Shown: positions 19,475 through 29,540, counted from the first letter of the stretch. The stretch is DNA of 64,000 bases from Shewanella putrefaciens (GCF_016406325.1 NZ_CP066370.1:1116001-1180000); one strand, 5' to 3'. Notes: generated by a model not told the origin, from the letters alone. Program-made: numbers and translations.

Positions 19475-21316
19475 CTATTCATCTAAGAAAGATTTCAAGA
19501 TCTCTGAACGTGAAGGGTGGCGTAACTTACGTAATGCTTTAGCTTCAATTTGACGAATACGTTCACGGGTAACGTCAAACTGTTTACCCACCTCTTCAAG
19601 CGTGTGGTCAGTGTTCATATCAATACCAAAACGCATGCGCAATACTTTGGCTTCACGGGCTGTTAAGCCTGCGAGCACTTCATGGGTTGCACTCTTCAAA
19701 CTTTCGCTGGTGGCGCTATCAAGCGGTAATTCGAGGGTGGTATCCTCGATAAAATCACCTAAATGCGAATCTTCATCGTCACCAATAGGGGTTTCCATGG
19801 AGATAGGTTCTTTAGCGATTTTAAGCACTTTACGGATCTTGTCTTCCGGCATCATCATACGTTCTGCCAGTTCTTCAGGGGACGGCTCACGGCCCATTTC
19901 CTGTAGCATTTGACGAGAAATACGGTTTAGCTTGTTGATCGTTTCAATCATGTGCACCGGAATACGGATGGTACGCGCTTGGTCAGCGATAGAACGGGTA
20001 ATCGCCTGACGGATCCACCAAGTGGCATACGTCGAGAACTTGTAACCACGACGGTATTCGAACTTATCCACGGCTTTCATCAAGCCGATATTACCTTCTT
20101 GGATAAGATCTAAGAATTGCAGACCGCGGTTGGTGTATTTCTTCGCGATAGAAATAACCAGACGTAAGTTGGCCTCAACCATTTCTTTCTTCGCACGGCG
20201 TGCTTTAGCTTCACCAATTGACATGCGACGGTTGATATCTTTGATTGCTGAAATAGCTAAGCCGGTTTCTTCTTCAACGGCGGCAAGCTTGCTACGGCAA
20301 CGTAGTACGTCTTCCTCAACCATTCTTAGGCCTTCGGCATAAGGTTTGTTTGAAGCTTTTTCTGCATGGAACCAATCGAGATTAGTTTCATTTCCAGTGA
20401 AAAACTTCACAAAGTTTTTCTTTGGCATTTTAGCTTGTTCAACACAAAGCTTCATCGCCAAGCGTTCTTGTACGCGTACGCGATCCATCATAGAACGCAT
20501 GCTTTTCACTAAACGATCGAATTGTTTAGGGACTAAACGGAATTCTTTGAAGATTTCACCGATTTCAAAAAGCGCTTTGACAGACTCAGGATGTTCACGT
20601 CCTTTAGCTTCGATGATTTTCAGCGCATTTTCATAGGCGGCTCTTAGTTGACTAAAGCGTTCGCGGGCTTCTTCAGGATCTGGGCCTTTGTTGGCATCAT
20701 CTTCTTCATCTGCGTCTTCATCGTCTTCATCTTCATCGTCCTCATCATCGAGGTCTTCATCTGACAGTTCAGAGCCAATATGTGTTGCAGTGGGTGCTAC
20801 GTCTTCTTCATCCGGGTTGACAAATCCAGAGATAATATCAGACAGGCGCAGTTCATCGGCTTCAAATTGGTCGAATTGTTCAAGGATCATCGCGATCGCT
20901 TGTGGGTATTCGGCGACAGAGCTTTGAACGGTATTAATGCCTTCTTCAATGCGTTTGGCGATCACAATTTCGCCTTCACGAGTCAGAAGCTCAACCGTAC
21001 CCATTTCACGCATATACATGCGTACTGGATCCGTTGTGCGGCCAAGCTCACTTTCAACTGTGGCTAGGGCGGCCGCGGCTTCTTCTGCTGCATCTTCGTC
21101 TGTGTTGTCTTCCGACATCATCATGTCATCGGCATCGGGAGCTTCTTCAAATACCCGAATACCCATGTCATTTATCATCTGGATAATATCTTCGATCTGG
21201 TCAGAATCGACCATGTCTGCAGGTAAGTGATCGTTCACTTCTGCATAGGTTAAGTAACCTTGCTCTTTACCTTTGGCAAGCAACAGCTTGAGTTGCGACT
21301 GCGGAGTATGATCCAT
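19475..21316 (-). CDS. rpoD: RNA polymerase primary sigma factor RpoD (sigma-70)
   Basis: With start ATG 21316 the protein is 613 residues, exactly the length of E. coli RpoD; the frame opens three codons earlier. Regions in order are 1.1 ([20 protein letters not shown]), 1.2, a long acidic non-conserved region (about 185-215, runs of Asp/Glu), 2.1-2.4 ([20 protein letters not shown]), 3, and 4.2 helix-turn-helix ([20 protein letters not shown]). It directs transcription of housekeeping genes. It is the last gene of the rpsU-yqeY-dnaG-rpoD operon and ends at a strong terminator. Confidence 0.98.
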   Translation of the reverse strand: MDHTPQSQLKLLLAKGKEQGYLTYAEVNDHLPADMVDSDQIEDIIQMINDMGIRVFEEAPDADDMMMSEDNTDEDAAEEAAAALATVESELGRTTDPVRMYMREMGTVELLTREGEIVIAKRIEEGINTVQSSVAEYPQAIAMILEQFDQFEADELRLSDIISGFVNPDEEDVAPTATHIGSELSDEDLDDEDDEDEDDEDADEEDDANKGPDPEEARERFSQLRAAYENALKIIEAKGREHPESVKALFEIGEIFKEFRLVPKQFDRLVKSMRSMMDRVRVQERLAMKLCVEQAKMPKKNFVKFFTGNETNLDWFHAEKASNKPYAEGLRMVEEDVLRCRSKLAAVEEETGLAISAIKDINRRMSIGEAKARRAKKEMVEANLRLVISIAKKYTNRGLQFLDLIQEGNIGLMKAVDKFEYRRGYKFSTYATWWIRQAITRSIADQARTIRIPVHMIETINKLNRISRQMLQEMGREPSPEELAERMMMPEDKIRKVLKIAKEPISMETPIGDDEDSHLGDFIEDTTLELPLDSATSESLKSATHEVLAGLTAREAKVLRMRFGIDMNTDHTLEEVGKQFDVTRERIRQIEAKALRKLRHPSRSEILKSFLDE

Positions 21317-21455
21317 AGATATCATCCAAGTTGGGAAACTGTTACAACGACGGACAATTAGCTAAATAAGCTTAAGTGCCGCGCAAATCGTCAATTATAG
21401 CCGTGTGCACATATCTGTGCTAGTCACTGGGATAGTGAATGAGGACATTTTTGCC

Positions 21456-23180
21456 TCAGTTTAATCCTTTCATGACTGAGATCAGCTTCTGTAGCTGTAT
21501 CTTTTCTTCTTTAGTATGAGTCTGTTTGAGACTCAATTCCTGGTATCGTTGTTCAATATATTGATTGTTCAACCAAACTAGGGTTTGTTTAAACTTTTCG
21601 AGCAGGTTTTCATCCGCCACTTGATGGTCCCATTGGGCCAATTTATGGAGCGCCCCACTGTGGGGATTGTCTCTGAATTGTTCAAGTAGTTGTGCGCTGT
21701 TTAACCTTTGCTCTCGAGTTAAATCCAACAGCAGTGGCAGCAAATCAATGCCTGGCATCTGCAGATGGTTAAGTGCGGGTTGTGGGGGTAAACCCAGTCC
21801 CAGCTGAGGATGTTGTACTAACAGTGCGATGGCGAGGCGCAATGGTGTACCACGTCCTTTTAATCCTTGTTTTGCTACTGTTTTAGTTTGTTTGACACTA
21901 AAACCTAGCTTTTTTTTCATATCTTCAGAGCTATTCATACCCAGCTTGTGAGCTAAGTTCTCAAGCAGTAAGTTTTGCAGCACAGTATCTTGAATCTTCT
22001 CAATCAAAATAAAGGCTTGTTTCGCTAAATTACTTTTATCAGTACCATATTTAGTCGCTAAGGTATCAAATAGAAACTCGGGTAGTGCTATTGCACTGCC
22101 CATTAAGGTTTCAAATGCTTCTTTACCAATTTTACGCACCATAGAATCAGGATCTTCGGCCTGAGGCAGGAACATAAATCGGACTTGATCCCCCGGTTTT
22201 AATAGCGGCAATGCGGTCTCTAAGGCGCGCCATGCGGCTTCTGTACCTGCTCGGTCACCGTCGTAACAGCAGACCACTTCTTTAGCACTGCGCAGTAATA
22301 ACTGAAATTGCTCTGCTGTGGTCGAAGTGCCTAATGAGGCGACCGCATAATCGACGCCAAATTGCGCCAATGCGACCACATCCATATAGCCTTCAACAAT
22401 CAGCACTTTATCTGGATCGCGATGGCGCTGTTTTAGCTCGTATAAACCATAGAGTTCATTGCCCTTATGAAATATGGGCGTTTCTGGCGAATTCAAGTAT
22501 TTTGGGGTGCCATCACCTAAAACTCTGCCACCAAAACCAATAACTCGCCCACGCCTATCTCGGATCGGGAACATAAGACGATCGCGAAATCGGTCGTAAC
22601 GCTTGCCATTGTCGTTGGCTATTAACATGCCAGCGGTCAGTAACTTATCCTGCGCATCTTGATTCTGACGATAGCGTCCCAATAAACCGTCCCAGCCATC
22701 GGGTGCAAAGCCAATACCAAAATGTTCTACTACATCATCGGATAAGCCGCGATAGGCGAGGTAATCGATAACTTTTTGTTTATCTTGGTGTTGTCTAAGC
22801 TGGTTTTGAAAGTAGCGGCTCGCTTCTTCCATTAATTGGTATAAGTCTCGGCTTAAACCATCATCATGGCGTTTGCCGGTACCTTGTTCTCTTGGGACTT
22901 CTAAGCCAAGTTGTCCAGCCAGATCTTCTATGGCATCAATAAAATCGAGTCGATCGTATTCCATTACAAAATCGATAGCATTGCCATGGGCACCGCAGCC
23001 AAAGCAATGATAGAACTGTTTATCCCGGCTAACGGTGAAAGAAGGTGATTTTTCGCTATGAAAAGGGCAACAGGCAGAGTAGTTCTTACCCGCCTTTTTC
23101 AAGGGCACCTTACGATCGATTAGCTCGACTATGTCGGTGCGAGCGATCAGCTCATTGATAAAATCACGAGGTATTGCCAT
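21456..23180 (-). CDS. dnaG: DNA primase DnaG
   Basis: The 574-residue protein has the CHC2 zinc ribbon at the N terminus (CPFHSEKSPSF, then YHCFGCGAHGNAIDF), the catalytic core with TOPRIM (VLIVEGYMDVVAL, CYDGDRAG) and a C-terminal DnaB-binding domain (about 430-574). It makes RNA primers for replication. It lies between yqeY and rpoD in the macromolecular synthesis operon; a hairpin before it likely reduces transcription relative to rpsU. Confidence 0.97.
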   Translation of the reverse strand: MAIPRDFINELIARTDIVELIDRKVPLKKAGKNYSACCPFHSEKSPSFTVSRDKQFYHCFGCGAHGNAIDFVMEYDRLDFIDAIEDLAGQLGLEVPREQGTGKRHDDGLSRDLYQLMEEASRYFQNQLRQHQDKQKVIDYLAYRGLSDDVVEHFGIGFAPDGWDGLLGRYRQNQDAQDKLLTAGMLIANDNGKRYDRFRDRLMFPIRDRRGRVIGFGGRVLGDGTPKYLNSPETPIFHKGNELYGLYELKQRHRDPDKVLIVEGYMDVVALAQFGVDYAVASLGTSTTAEQFQLLLRSAKEVVCCYDGDRAGTEAAWRALETALPLLKPGDQVRFMFLPQAEDPDSMVRKIGKEAFETLMGSAIALPEFLFDTLATKYGTDKSNLAKQAFILIEKIQDTVLQNLLLENLAHKLGMNSSEDMKKKLGFSVKQTKTVAKQGLKGRGTPLRLAIALLVQHPQLGLGLPPQPALNHLQMPGIDLLPLLLDLTREQRLNSAQLLEQFRDNPHSGALHKLAQWDHQVADENLLEKFKQTLVWLNNQYIEQRYQELSLKQTHTKEEKIQLQKLISVMKGLN

Positions 23181-23210
23181 TAAGTGCTTAAAATCTCGCC
23201 TAAAGCGAAT

Positions 23211-23245
23211 TTAAACAAACAAGCCGCGCATAGGCACGGCTTGTT
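23211..23245 (-). terminator. internal terminator between yqeY and dnaG
   Basis: AACAAGCCG and CGGCTTGTT (23218-23226 and 23237-23245) form a 9-bp stem, followed on the minus strand by TTTGTTTAAA. In E. coli a partial terminator between rpsU and dnaG keeps primase low; this would be the counterpart. Confidence 0.75.
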
Positions 23246-23263
23246 CATACATTGAAACGCTAA

Positions 23264-23707
23264 TTATTGCAATTTTGCGCGGATCATAGCGCCGATAGCG
23301 CCCATGTCTGCACGTCCTTGAACTTTAGGTTTTAATGCTCCCATTACTTTGCCCATATCCGCCATGGAGGATGCACCCATTTCAACAATAGCTGCATCAA
23401 TGAACGCTGCGATTTCCGCCTCTGAGAGGGGAGTTGGCAGGAAAGTTTCAATAACTTGAATCTCTGCTGCTTCCGCTTCGGCCAACTCGTTACGTCCCGC
23501 TGCTTCAAATTGAGCAATCGAATCGCGACGTTGTTTCACCATTTTGGTTAAGACCGCTATAACCTGCTCATCAGTCAGAGATTCGCGGGTATCCACTTCA
23601 ATCTGTTTGATGGCGGCTAATGCCATACGAATAGTACCCAATCTCACCTTCTCTTTGGCGATCATGGCTTGTTTCATATGGTCTTTTAGCTGATCAATTA
23701 GGCTCAT
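23264..23707 (-). CDS. GatB/YqeY domain protein
   Basis: The 147-residue protein matches the YqeY family (LIDQLKDHMKQAMIAKEKVRL at the start; the GMGKVMG-like C-terminal motif appears as DMGKVMGALKPKVQGRADM). The domain resembles the tail of GatB and binds tRNA-like partners in amidotransferases, but its role as a free protein is not settled. It lies 6 bp after rpsU and is a common insertion in the MMS operon of many proteobacteria. Confidence 0.9.
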   Translation of the reverse strand: MSLIDQLKDHMKQAMIAKEKVRLGTIRMALAAIKQIEVDTRESLTDEQVIAVLTKMVKQRRDSIAQFEAAGRNELAEAEAAEIQVIETFLPTPLSEAEIAAFIDAAIVEMGASSMADMGKVMGALKPKVQGRADMGAIGAMIRAKLQ

Positions 23708-23713
23708 AAGAGA

Positions 23714-23929
23714 TTAGTATAAACGTACGCGACGTGCGTTTTCGCGAGAAAGCTTTTTAGCTAAACGTTTAACTGCAGCCGCTTTTGCGCGCTTACGTGC
23801 AGTAGTTGGCTTCTCGTAGAATTCACGAGCACGCACGTCAGCTAAAATACCTGCTTTTTCACAAGAGCGCTTGAAACGACGTAGAGCTACGTCGAATGGT
23901 TCGTTTTCACGTACTTTAATAATTGGCAT
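23714..23929 (-). CDS. rpsU: 30S ribosomal protein bS21
   Basis: The 71-residue, strongly basic protein starts [20 protein letters not shown] and has the usual arginine/lysine-rich C terminus. It binds the 30S subunit near the anti-Shine-Dalgarno region. As first gene of the MMS operon it is transcribed from the promoter at about 24,004-24,031 and is divergent from tsaD, as in E. coli. Confidence 0.98.
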   Translation of the reverse strand: MPIIKVRENEPFDVALRRFKRSCEKAGILADVRAREFYEKPTTARKRAKAAAVKRLAKKLSRENARRVRLY

Positions 23930-24003
23930 ACGCCATCACCCCTTAGGTGTAGGTTGTTCTGGTTCAATTGCTCGAACCAAGTCTATTTAAAATGGTGCGG
24001 AAT

Positions 24004-24036
24004 TTTATACCGAGACCATAGGGCTTGTAAAGCCCT
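24004..24036 (-). promoter_or_regulatory. sigma-70 promoter of the rpsU operon, with an overlapping inverted repeat
   Basis: On the minus strand, TTTACA (24031-24026) and TATAAA (24009-24004) are separated by 16 bp. A perfect inverted repeat, AGGGCTT, GTA, AAGCCCT (24020-24036), covers the -35 element and may be an operator. Distance to the rpsU start is about 75 bp. Confidence 0.6.
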
Positions 24037-24147
24037 AATACTGAGTTCAGCTTTTGGGTTGCTGGGTAAGATAAGGCCTCTATGGCTGGAGTAATTATTG
24101 ACATGCAGGTAGAATTAGCGCCCTTTGGTTATTTTTGATGAGGCACC

Positions 24148-25164
24148 ATGCGGGTTTTAGGTATTGAAACATCCTGTGATGAGACAGGTATTGCCGTCTA
24201 TGACGATAAGCTAGGGTTGTTATCCCATGCTCTATATAGTCAAGTGAAGTTGCATGCAGATTACGGTGGTGTGGTGCCTGAGTTAGCCTCCCGCGACCAT
24301 GTTCGTAAAATTGTGCCGCTTATTCGCCAAGCCTTAAAAAATGCTGATACTAAAATCGCCGATTTAGATGGTATTGCTTACACTAAAGGCCCCGGTTTAA
24401 TTGGTGCGCTCTTAGTTGGAGCTTGCGTTGGGCGTTCGCTTGCTTTTGCTTGGAATAAGCCTGCTATTGGTGTGCACCATATGGAAGGGCATCTGCTCGC
24501 ACCTATGCTTGAAGAGGATGCACCTGAGTTTCCCTTTGTTGCCTTGTTGGTTTCAGGTGGCCATTCCATGCTGGTTAAAGTCGATGGCATTGGCCTTTAT
24601 GAAGTCTTAGGTGAGTCTGTGGATGATGCTGCAGGTGAAGCTTTTGACAAAACGGCTAAATTGATGGGCTTAGATTATCCAGGAGGCCCAAGACTTGCTA
24701 AGTTAGCCGCTACAGGAGTTCCCGCTGGCTATCAGTTTCCCCGTCCAATGACGGATAGGCCTGGTCTGGATTTTAGCTTTTCAGGCCTAAAGACATTTAC
24801 GGCAAATACGATAGCCGCAGAGCCTGATGATGAGCAGACCCGCGCCAATATCGCTCGCGCCTTTGAAGAAGCGGTGGTTGATACTTTAGCAATTAAGTGC
24901 CGCAGAGCCTTAAAGCTAACAGGCTATAACCGTTTAGTGATCGCCGGTGGTGTCAGTGCCAATACCCGTTTACGGGCAACGCTAGCTGAAGTGATGACTT
25001 CAATTGGTGGGAAAGTTTATTATCCTAGAGGAGAGTTTTGCACCGACAATGGTGCAATGATTGCCTATGCAGGGTTGCAGCGTTTAAAGGCTGGGCAGCG
25101 TGAAGATCTTGCGGTAAAAGGTCAACCAAGGTGGCCGCTAGACACTTTGCCACCGCTGTTCTAA
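24148..25164 (+). CDS. tsaD: tRNA N6-adenosine threonylcarbamoyltransferase TsaD
   Basis: The 338-residue ASKHA-fold protein begins [19 protein letters not shown] and carries the metal-binding HHMEGHL motif (about residue 111) and VSGGHSMLV. With TsaB and TsaE it transfers threonylcarbamoyl to A37 of ANN-decoding tRNAs; it is essential in most bacteria. It is divergent from rpsU, a conserved arrangement in gammaproteobacteria. The neighbouring tRNA-Ile2 is one of its expected substrates. Confidence 0.97.
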   Translation: MRVLGIETSCDETGIAVYDDKLGLLSHALYSQVKLHADYGGVVPELASRDHVRKIVPLIRQALKNADTKIADLDGIAYTKGPGLIGALLVGACVGRSLAFAWNKPAIGVHHMEGHLLAPMLEEDAPEFPFVALLVSGGHSMLVKVDGIGLYEVLGESVDDAAGEAFDKTAKLMGLDYPGGPRLAKLAATGVPAGYQFPRPMTDRPGLDFSFSGLKTFTANTIAAEPDDEQTRANIARAFEEAVVDTLAIKCRRALKLTGYNRLVIAGGVSANTRLRATLAEVMTSIGGKVYYPRGEFCTDNGAMIAYAGLQRLKAGQREDLAVKGQPRWPLDTLPPLF

Positions 25165-25194
25165 TCATTTTAATTAAACATCTTATAGTCGATA

Positions 25195-25219
25195 AAAACT
25201 GCGCTTAAGGCGCAGTTTT
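25195..25219. terminator. bidirectional terminator between tsaD and plsY
   Basis: AAAACTGCGC (25195-25204) and GCGCAGTTTT (25210-25219) pair over 10 bp with loop TTAAG between two convergent genes. Confidence 0.85.
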
Positions 25220-25242
25220 CGTTGATAAATTTACGATGTTGA

Positions 25243-25854
25243 TTAAGGATTTTTAGGACGTTTTTTACGCGATACCTTTGACTCTTCACCTTTAAGTAGC
25301 CGTTGGATATTGTCTTTATGACGAATAATGATAAGCGTCGATAGCATGGCAACGGGAATGGTAAATCGTTCGTCTAACCACCAAGTATAAAGAGGAGCTA
25401 GTAAGGCCGTAATAATAGCGGCGAGGGATGAGTAGCGACTGATTAGCAATAACACTACCCATGAAGCCATAAGGCAGATAGCAAGATCATCGCCAATCGG
25501 TGCCATGGCTCCAAAGGCTGTTGCGACTCCTTTTCCCCCTTTAAAACCAAAAAAAATGGGATAGATATGACCAAGACATGCCGCAATGGCAATCAGCCCA
25601 AGGGAAATGGCATCGATACCCATTAAATAAGCAAGATAAGTGGGCAGCGCACCTTTAAGCATATCAAAAAATAGCACCATGGCGGCCGAACTGGCACCGC
25701 CGATCCGCAGTACATTCGTCGCTCCAGGGTTCCCCGAACCTTCGGATCTTGGATCGGGTAGACCTCTCATCCTACAGACCAGCACAGCACTTGAGATAGA
25801 ACCTGCCAAATAGGCGGACACAATCATCAAAAGTGTCAGTGTTAATTGACTCAC
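25243..25854 (-). CDS. plsY: glycerol-3-phosphate acyltransferase PlsY
   Basis: The 203-residue inner-membrane protein has about five hydrophobic segments, the [14 protein letters not shown] loop and a [13 protein letters not shown] motif, both diagnostic of PlsY. It acylates glycerol-3-phosphate from acyl-phosphate in phospholipid synthesis. The C terminus is a short basic tail (SRKKRPKNP). It is convergent with tsaD and divergent from folB, as in many gammaproteobacteria. Confidence 0.96.
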   Translation of the reverse strand: MSQLTLTLLMIVSAYLAGSISSAVLVCRMRGLPDPRSEGSGNPGATNVLRIGGASSAAMVLFFDMLKGALPTYLAYLMGIDAISLGLIAIAACLGHIYPIFFGFKGGKGVATAFGAMAPIGDDLAICLMASWVVLLLISRYSSLAAIITALLAPLYTWWLDERFTIPVAMLSTLIIIRHKDNIQRLLKGEESKVSRKKRPKNP

Positions 25855-26122
25855 ATTGGTTTCCTTACGCGTCTTAAGGTATTATCGCGCAACAATTTAA
25901 AAGCCTGTTTGGCTTGTATATTCAGTCATGGGCTAAAGCGATAACTCCGCAGTCGAAAGTAGATAGCATTTCTGAACGAACAAATCCTTTTAGGAGGTTA
26001 TCCTACTTCGGATTGGCTCGAGTAGAAAGTAAATTAGTTATCTCTCAGAATATTGCGAATTATACCGACTCAATCACGCTTAGCTTATCAGACCTCTTAG
26101 TAATAGGTTAGTTGGAGACAAT

Positions 26123-26473
26123 ATGGATAAGGTACTTATAAGACAATTACGAGTCGATACTGTGATTGGTGTCTATGATTGGGAGAAGACAATCCAACAG
26201 AGCTTATTTTTAGATTTAGATATGGCTTGGGATAACAAACCCGCCGCTGCAAGTGATGATTATCAGTTTGCGCTCTGTTATGAAACAGTGTCTACACGGA
26301 TTACTCAGCTTATTACCGAGCGACCCATTGAACTTATTGAAACCGTTGCAGAACGTGTTGCCGACTGTTTAATTAGCGAGTTTAACGTGGTTTGGGTCAA
26401 AGTGGTGGTGATGAAACCCGGTGCAGTTGCTACAGCAGCTTCTGTTGGCGTTGAAATTGAGCGTTCACGTTAA
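26123..26473 (+). CDS. folB: dihydroneopterin aldolase FolB
   Basis: The 116-residue protein starts MDKVLIRQLRVDTVIGVYDWE with the conserved substrate-binding Glu in the GVYDWE segment, and ends in VVMKPGAVATAASVGVEIER. It cleaves dihydroneopterin to 6-hydroxymethyl-dihydropterin in folate synthesis. FolK, the next enzyme, is 84 bp downstream. Confidence 0.95.
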   Translation: MDKVLIRQLRVDTVIGVYDWEKTIQQSLFLDLDMAWDNKPAAASDDYQFALCYETVSTRITQLITERPIELIETVAERVADCLISEFNVVWVKVVVMKPGAVATAASVGVEIERSR

Positions 26474-26557
26474 CGTTTATTACTGCGTCTATGTAGTAAT
26501 GTTCAATGAATAATAGTGACGAGTGTATAGTCGTTTAAAGACGGTTCGGACAACAGC

Positions 26558-27061
26558 ATGGCACGTATTTACATTAGTTTAGGTAGTAATATTGAGCCCG
26601 TTCAGCATTTGCAGGCAGGGTTACAGTCACTCAGAGAATGCTTTGGTCCACTCAGGCTTTCTTCTATGTATGAGAGTGAAGCGGTTGGGTTTAGTGGCAC
26701 AAATTTTTTAAATATGGTGGCAAGCGCTGAAACCGATTTGAATATTGCTACGGTAGTTGCGCAGTTTAAGCAAATCGAGCAAAATCACGGCCGTCTTGTT
26801 GGTGCAAAGAAGTTCAGCCCAAGAACATTAGATTTAGATTTGTTACTTTATGATGACATTGTATGTCAAATTCCAGTGGTGTTACCCCGGGCCGAGATAG
26901 TTAATAACGCTTTTGTATTGTGGCCGTTAGCGGAGTTAGCTCCAAATCTCGTTCACCCCTTAGTCCACCAAACCTATGCAAAATTGTGGAATGACTACGA
27001 CAAAGATTCACAGCGACTTTGGCCTGTGACGTTTGAATGGCCCTGTGGGCTGACGTTTTAA
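26558..27061 (+). CDS. folK: HPPK, 2-amino-4-hydroxy-6-hydroxymethyldihydropteridine pyrophosphokinase
   Basis: The 167-residue protein has SLGSNIEPVQHLQAGL at the start and KKFSPRTLDLDLLLYDD with the two catalytic aspartates (about residues 96-98). It pyrophosphorylates the FolB product. The end, HPLVHQTYAKLW, is a family segment. It lies between folB and uppP and is probably co-transcribed with both. Confidence 0.96.
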   Translation: MARIYISLGSNIEPVQHLQAGLQSLRECFGPLRLSSMYESEAVGFSGTNFLNMVASAETDLNIATVVAQFKQIEQNHGRLVGAKKFSPRTLDLDLLLYDDIVCQIPVVLPRAEIVNNAFVLWPLAELAPNLVHPLVHQTYAKLWNDYDKDSQRLWPVTFEWPCGLTF

Positions 27062-27079
27062 TTTATTGATAAGGTTGTC

Positions 27080-27880
27080 ATGGATACGTTTCAGGTAATT
27101 ATTTTAGCGTTAATTCAAGGGTTAACTGAGTTTCTTCCTATATCAAGTTCTGCACACTTAATTTTACCCGCTGAGCTGTTAGGCTGGGAAGATCAAGGAT
27201 TATCCTTTGATGTGGCTGTAAACACTGGCTCGTTACTTGCGGTGGTGATTTATTTTAGACATGAATTGTGGAACATGTTTACAGCTTGGATTGCCAGTAT
27301 TTTTAAAGGTAAACAGTCAGATGACAGTAAACTGGCTTGGTGGATAATTCTTGCAACACTACCTGCAGTTTTTTTTGGTTTTATGGCAAAAGATTTTATT
27401 GAAACGCATCTACGCAGTGCTGAAGTGATTGCTGTTACCACTATCGTTTTTGGCTTATTGCTTTGGTGGGCAGATAAGATGTCACATCAAGATTTAACTG
27501 TTTATCAAACCGGATGGCGTAAGGCATTATTGATTGGTTTTGCACAGGCACTGGCATTAATTCCTGGAACTTCACGCTCTGGCGCTACAATGACTGCTGC
27601 GCTCATGCTGGGTTTAAGTCGTGATGCTGCCGCCCGATTTTCATTCTTAATGTCTGTTCCTGTGAGTTTAGGCGCAGCCATTTTAGTGGGTAAAGATCTA
27701 TCTGAAAGTTCACTTCCTATTGATTATCAGGCGCTTACTTTAGGAACTTTGGTCTCTTTTGTTGCCGCATACCTTTGTATTCATTATTTCTTAAAAATAA
27801 TCAGTCGCATGGGGATGACACCTTTCGTTATTTACCGCCTTATACTTGGCGCGGTGTTATGTGGATTTATATTTCTGTAA
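27080..27880 (+). CDS. uppP: undecaprenyl-diphosphatase UppP (BacA)
   Basis: The 266-residue polytopic inner-membrane protein has the two family motifs, [17 protein letters not shown] near the N terminus and [20 protein letters not shown] around residue 160, and about eight membrane segments. It recycles the lipid carrier for peptidoglycan by dephosphorylating undecaprenyl diphosphate, and excess confers bacitracin resistance. It is 18 bp after folK and is followed by a terminator. Confidence 0.96.
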   Translation: MDTFQVIILALIQGLTEFLPISSSAHLILPAELLGWEDQGLSFDVAVNTGSLLAVVIYFRHELWNMFTAWIASIFKGKQSDDSKLAWWIILATLPAVFFGFMAKDFIETHLRSAEVIAVTTIVFGLLLWWADKMSHQDLTVYQTGWRKALLIGFAQALALIPGTSRSGATMTAALMLGLSRDAAARFSFLMSVPVSLGAAILVGKDLSESSLPIDYQALTLGTLVSFVAAYLCIHYFLKIISRMGMTPFVIYRLILGAVLCGFIFL

Positions 27881-27904
27881 TTTCTTTTTGCGAACCTTTT
27901 GAAG

Positions 27905-27929
27905 AATCGGGTCTAAGTACCCGATTTTT
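27905..27929 (+). terminator. intrinsic terminator after uppP
   Basis: AATCGGGT (27905-27912) and ACCCGATT (27919-27926) form an 8-bp stem with a 6-nt loop, followed by TTT. Confidence 0.8.
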
Positions 27930-27964
27930 ACATTTTTAAGTATTGCCCTTTTTTGGAGCTAACC

Positions 27965-28822
27965 ATGAGTCTTAAATTTCAATGTCCGACATGTGGTCTG
28001 TCATTACAGCAGCATCAATCATCGCAGGGTTTTCACTGTACAAATAAACATCATTTCGATAAAAGTGAACAAGGCTATTGGGTTTTTACTAAGCCGCAAA
28101 GACAAAAGCCAACAGGCGATTCTCGTCAGCAGGTGCGGGCTAAACGCTTTCTGTTAGAGTCAGGTATTTTTGCGCCGTTAATTGATAAAATGGCCGAAAT
28201 GCTCGTCGGTTCATTGCAAGATGATATAAGTTTGTTGGATTATGAGTGTGCTGAAGGTTTCTATTTACGCGCTTTATCATCCAAGTTGACTGATATTGCA
28301 AAGGGATTAACGATTCAATACGTGGGCGTTGCAGATGCTGAAAATACAATATTTTCTGCTGCTAAGGCACAAACACCAGGGATCTTATGTTTGAGTACCT
28401 CCAAAGTATTACCTTTTAGCGACAATTGTATTGATGTTATTACAGTGATAGATAAACCGCTTAAGGGTAAGGAGTCTGTGCGTGTGCTCAAAGAAGATGG
28501 GCTCATGTTGTTAGTGTTGCCGGGAGCTAGACATTTATGGCAATTGAAAGAATATATCTATCCTGATTTAGCCGAAAAGACGGTGCAAATAAATTTGCCG
28601 TCTGGATTATTGATAATAGAAACTCAAACCCTGCATTTTACCTTGTCAGTGACGGGTGAGCAGGCTTTAACATTACTGGATATGACCCCCTATGCTTGGC
28701 GGGCAACGGATAGGATGAAACATAATATCCAATCCAATTATTTTGAGTCCCTTGAAATTGATTTTATATTAGTATTAGCGCGAAAATGCTTAAGCGGAGA
28801 GGCACAAGTGAGTTGTACATAA
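27965..28822 (+). CDS. rlmA: RlmA-family 23S rRNA guanine-N1 methyltransferase with degenerate AdoMet motif
   Basis: The 285-residue protein keeps the N-terminal zinc site (C7, C10, C25, H29) and the C-terminal LLDMTPYAWRA segment of RlmA, which methylates G745 of 23S rRNA. The start ATG 27965 follows GGAG; the frame opens four codons earlier. The AdoMet motif I, normally DIGCGEGYY, reads DYECAEGFY (about residues 92-100), and the following acidic residue of motif II is also altered, so cofactor binding may be weak or lost. The family assignment is clear; activity is uncertain. Confidence 0.75.
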   Translation: MSLKFQCPTCGLSLQQHQSSQGFHCTNKHHFDKSEQGYWVFTKPQRQKPTGDSRQQVRAKRFLLESGIFAPLIDKMAEMLVGSLQDDISLLDYECAEGFYLRALSSKLTDIAKGLTIQYVGVADAENTIFSAAKAQTPGILCLSTSKVLPFSDNCIDVITVIDKPLKGKESVRVLKEDGLMLLVLPGARHLWQLKEYIYPDLAEKTVQINLPSGLLIIETQTLHFTLSVTGEQALTLLDMTPYAWRATDRMKHNIQSNYFESLEIDFILVLARKCLSGEAQVSCT

Positions 28823-28935
28823 TAATAAAAATGTAAGGGAAAAATGCAGAGTCTGTACAGTATGCTTACCAATAACACTGGTTTCTAGGTTGCAGGTGTT
28901 AAGCTGTTACAAATGAAATCACTTAAAGAATAGAT

Positions 28936-28990
28936 ATAAAAAAAGGCTTGGATAGATGGGCTATTCGCTTTCATCACTCACAAGCCTTTT
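28936..28990 (-). terminator. terminator of the Lpp-like gene
   Basis: AAAAGGCTTG (28941-28950) and CAAGCCTTTT (28981-28990) pair across a 30-nt loop with some internal complementarity; a T-rich tail follows on the minus strand. Confidence 0.7.
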
Positions 28991-29027
28991 ATGCTAACCT
29001 ATTAAATTATAGGTTAATTACTTATCA

Positions 29028-29294
29028 TTACTTTTTGTAACGAGTAGCAACGTTGTCTAGACGGTCGTTAGCACGCTTAGCTTCTGCTTGTGCGTCCATA
29101 GCTGCTGCTTTAGCATCTTTAACGTCTGCAGACAATTTGCTTTGCTCAGATTTCAGAGAGCCGACATCAGCTGACAATTGATCAACTTTGTTGCCCAGAG
29201 TAGCAACGCTTTCTTCCAGAGCAGTAGTGTTTGCACAACCACCTAGTAGGGCAGTCATTGCTAAACCAGCAATCATCAGTACTTTTTTGTTCAT
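29028..29294 (-). CDS. lpp: Lpp/Braun-type murein lipoprotein
   Basis: The 88-residue protein starts MNKKVLMIAGLAMTALLGGC, a lipoprotein signal peptide with the lipobox LLGGC. The mature part is a heptad-repeat coiled coil (LNK/LSAD/AKAAAMDAQAEAKRAND) ending in RYKK, whose last lysine would be linked to peptidoglycan as in Braun's lipoprotein. The frame extends 15 residues upstream, but ATG 29294 has AAGGGA upstream. It anchors the outer membrane to the wall and is normally very highly expressed; it is monocistronic with its own terminator. Confidence 0.9.
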   Translation of the reverse strand: MNKKVLMIAGLAMTALLGGCANTTALEESVATLGNKVDQLSADVGSLKSEQSKLSADVKDAKAAAMDAQAEAKRANDRLDNVATRYKK

Positions 29295-29540
29295 TGTAAA
29301 AAATCCCTTAAAATAGGTTGGATTTGAATGTTTCGTCACTTTGTAATCGAAACTGCCTAATTATGACATAGCTATTTTAATTTGCTACGAATATTAATGG
29401 GTTTATCCACTATAGACATATAAATTTTTTTTAAAAGGGTTTTTTATTGGTTATATCATCATTTTTGAGTGAAAAATGGCTCCGAGTTTACCGTAAAACG
29501 GTACTGTATTTACAAAATTATTACTTTTTGACTGTGCGTT

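Noticed and set aside
20700..20760. Simple-sequence repeat in rpoD (Asp/Glu-coding triplets)
   Set aside because: E. coli RpoD has a similar acidic run in the same non-conserved region, so it is normal for the family.
25914..26111. 65-residue frame just upstream of folB
   Set aside because: TTG start without Shine-Dalgarno and no recognisable features; most likely the folB leader.
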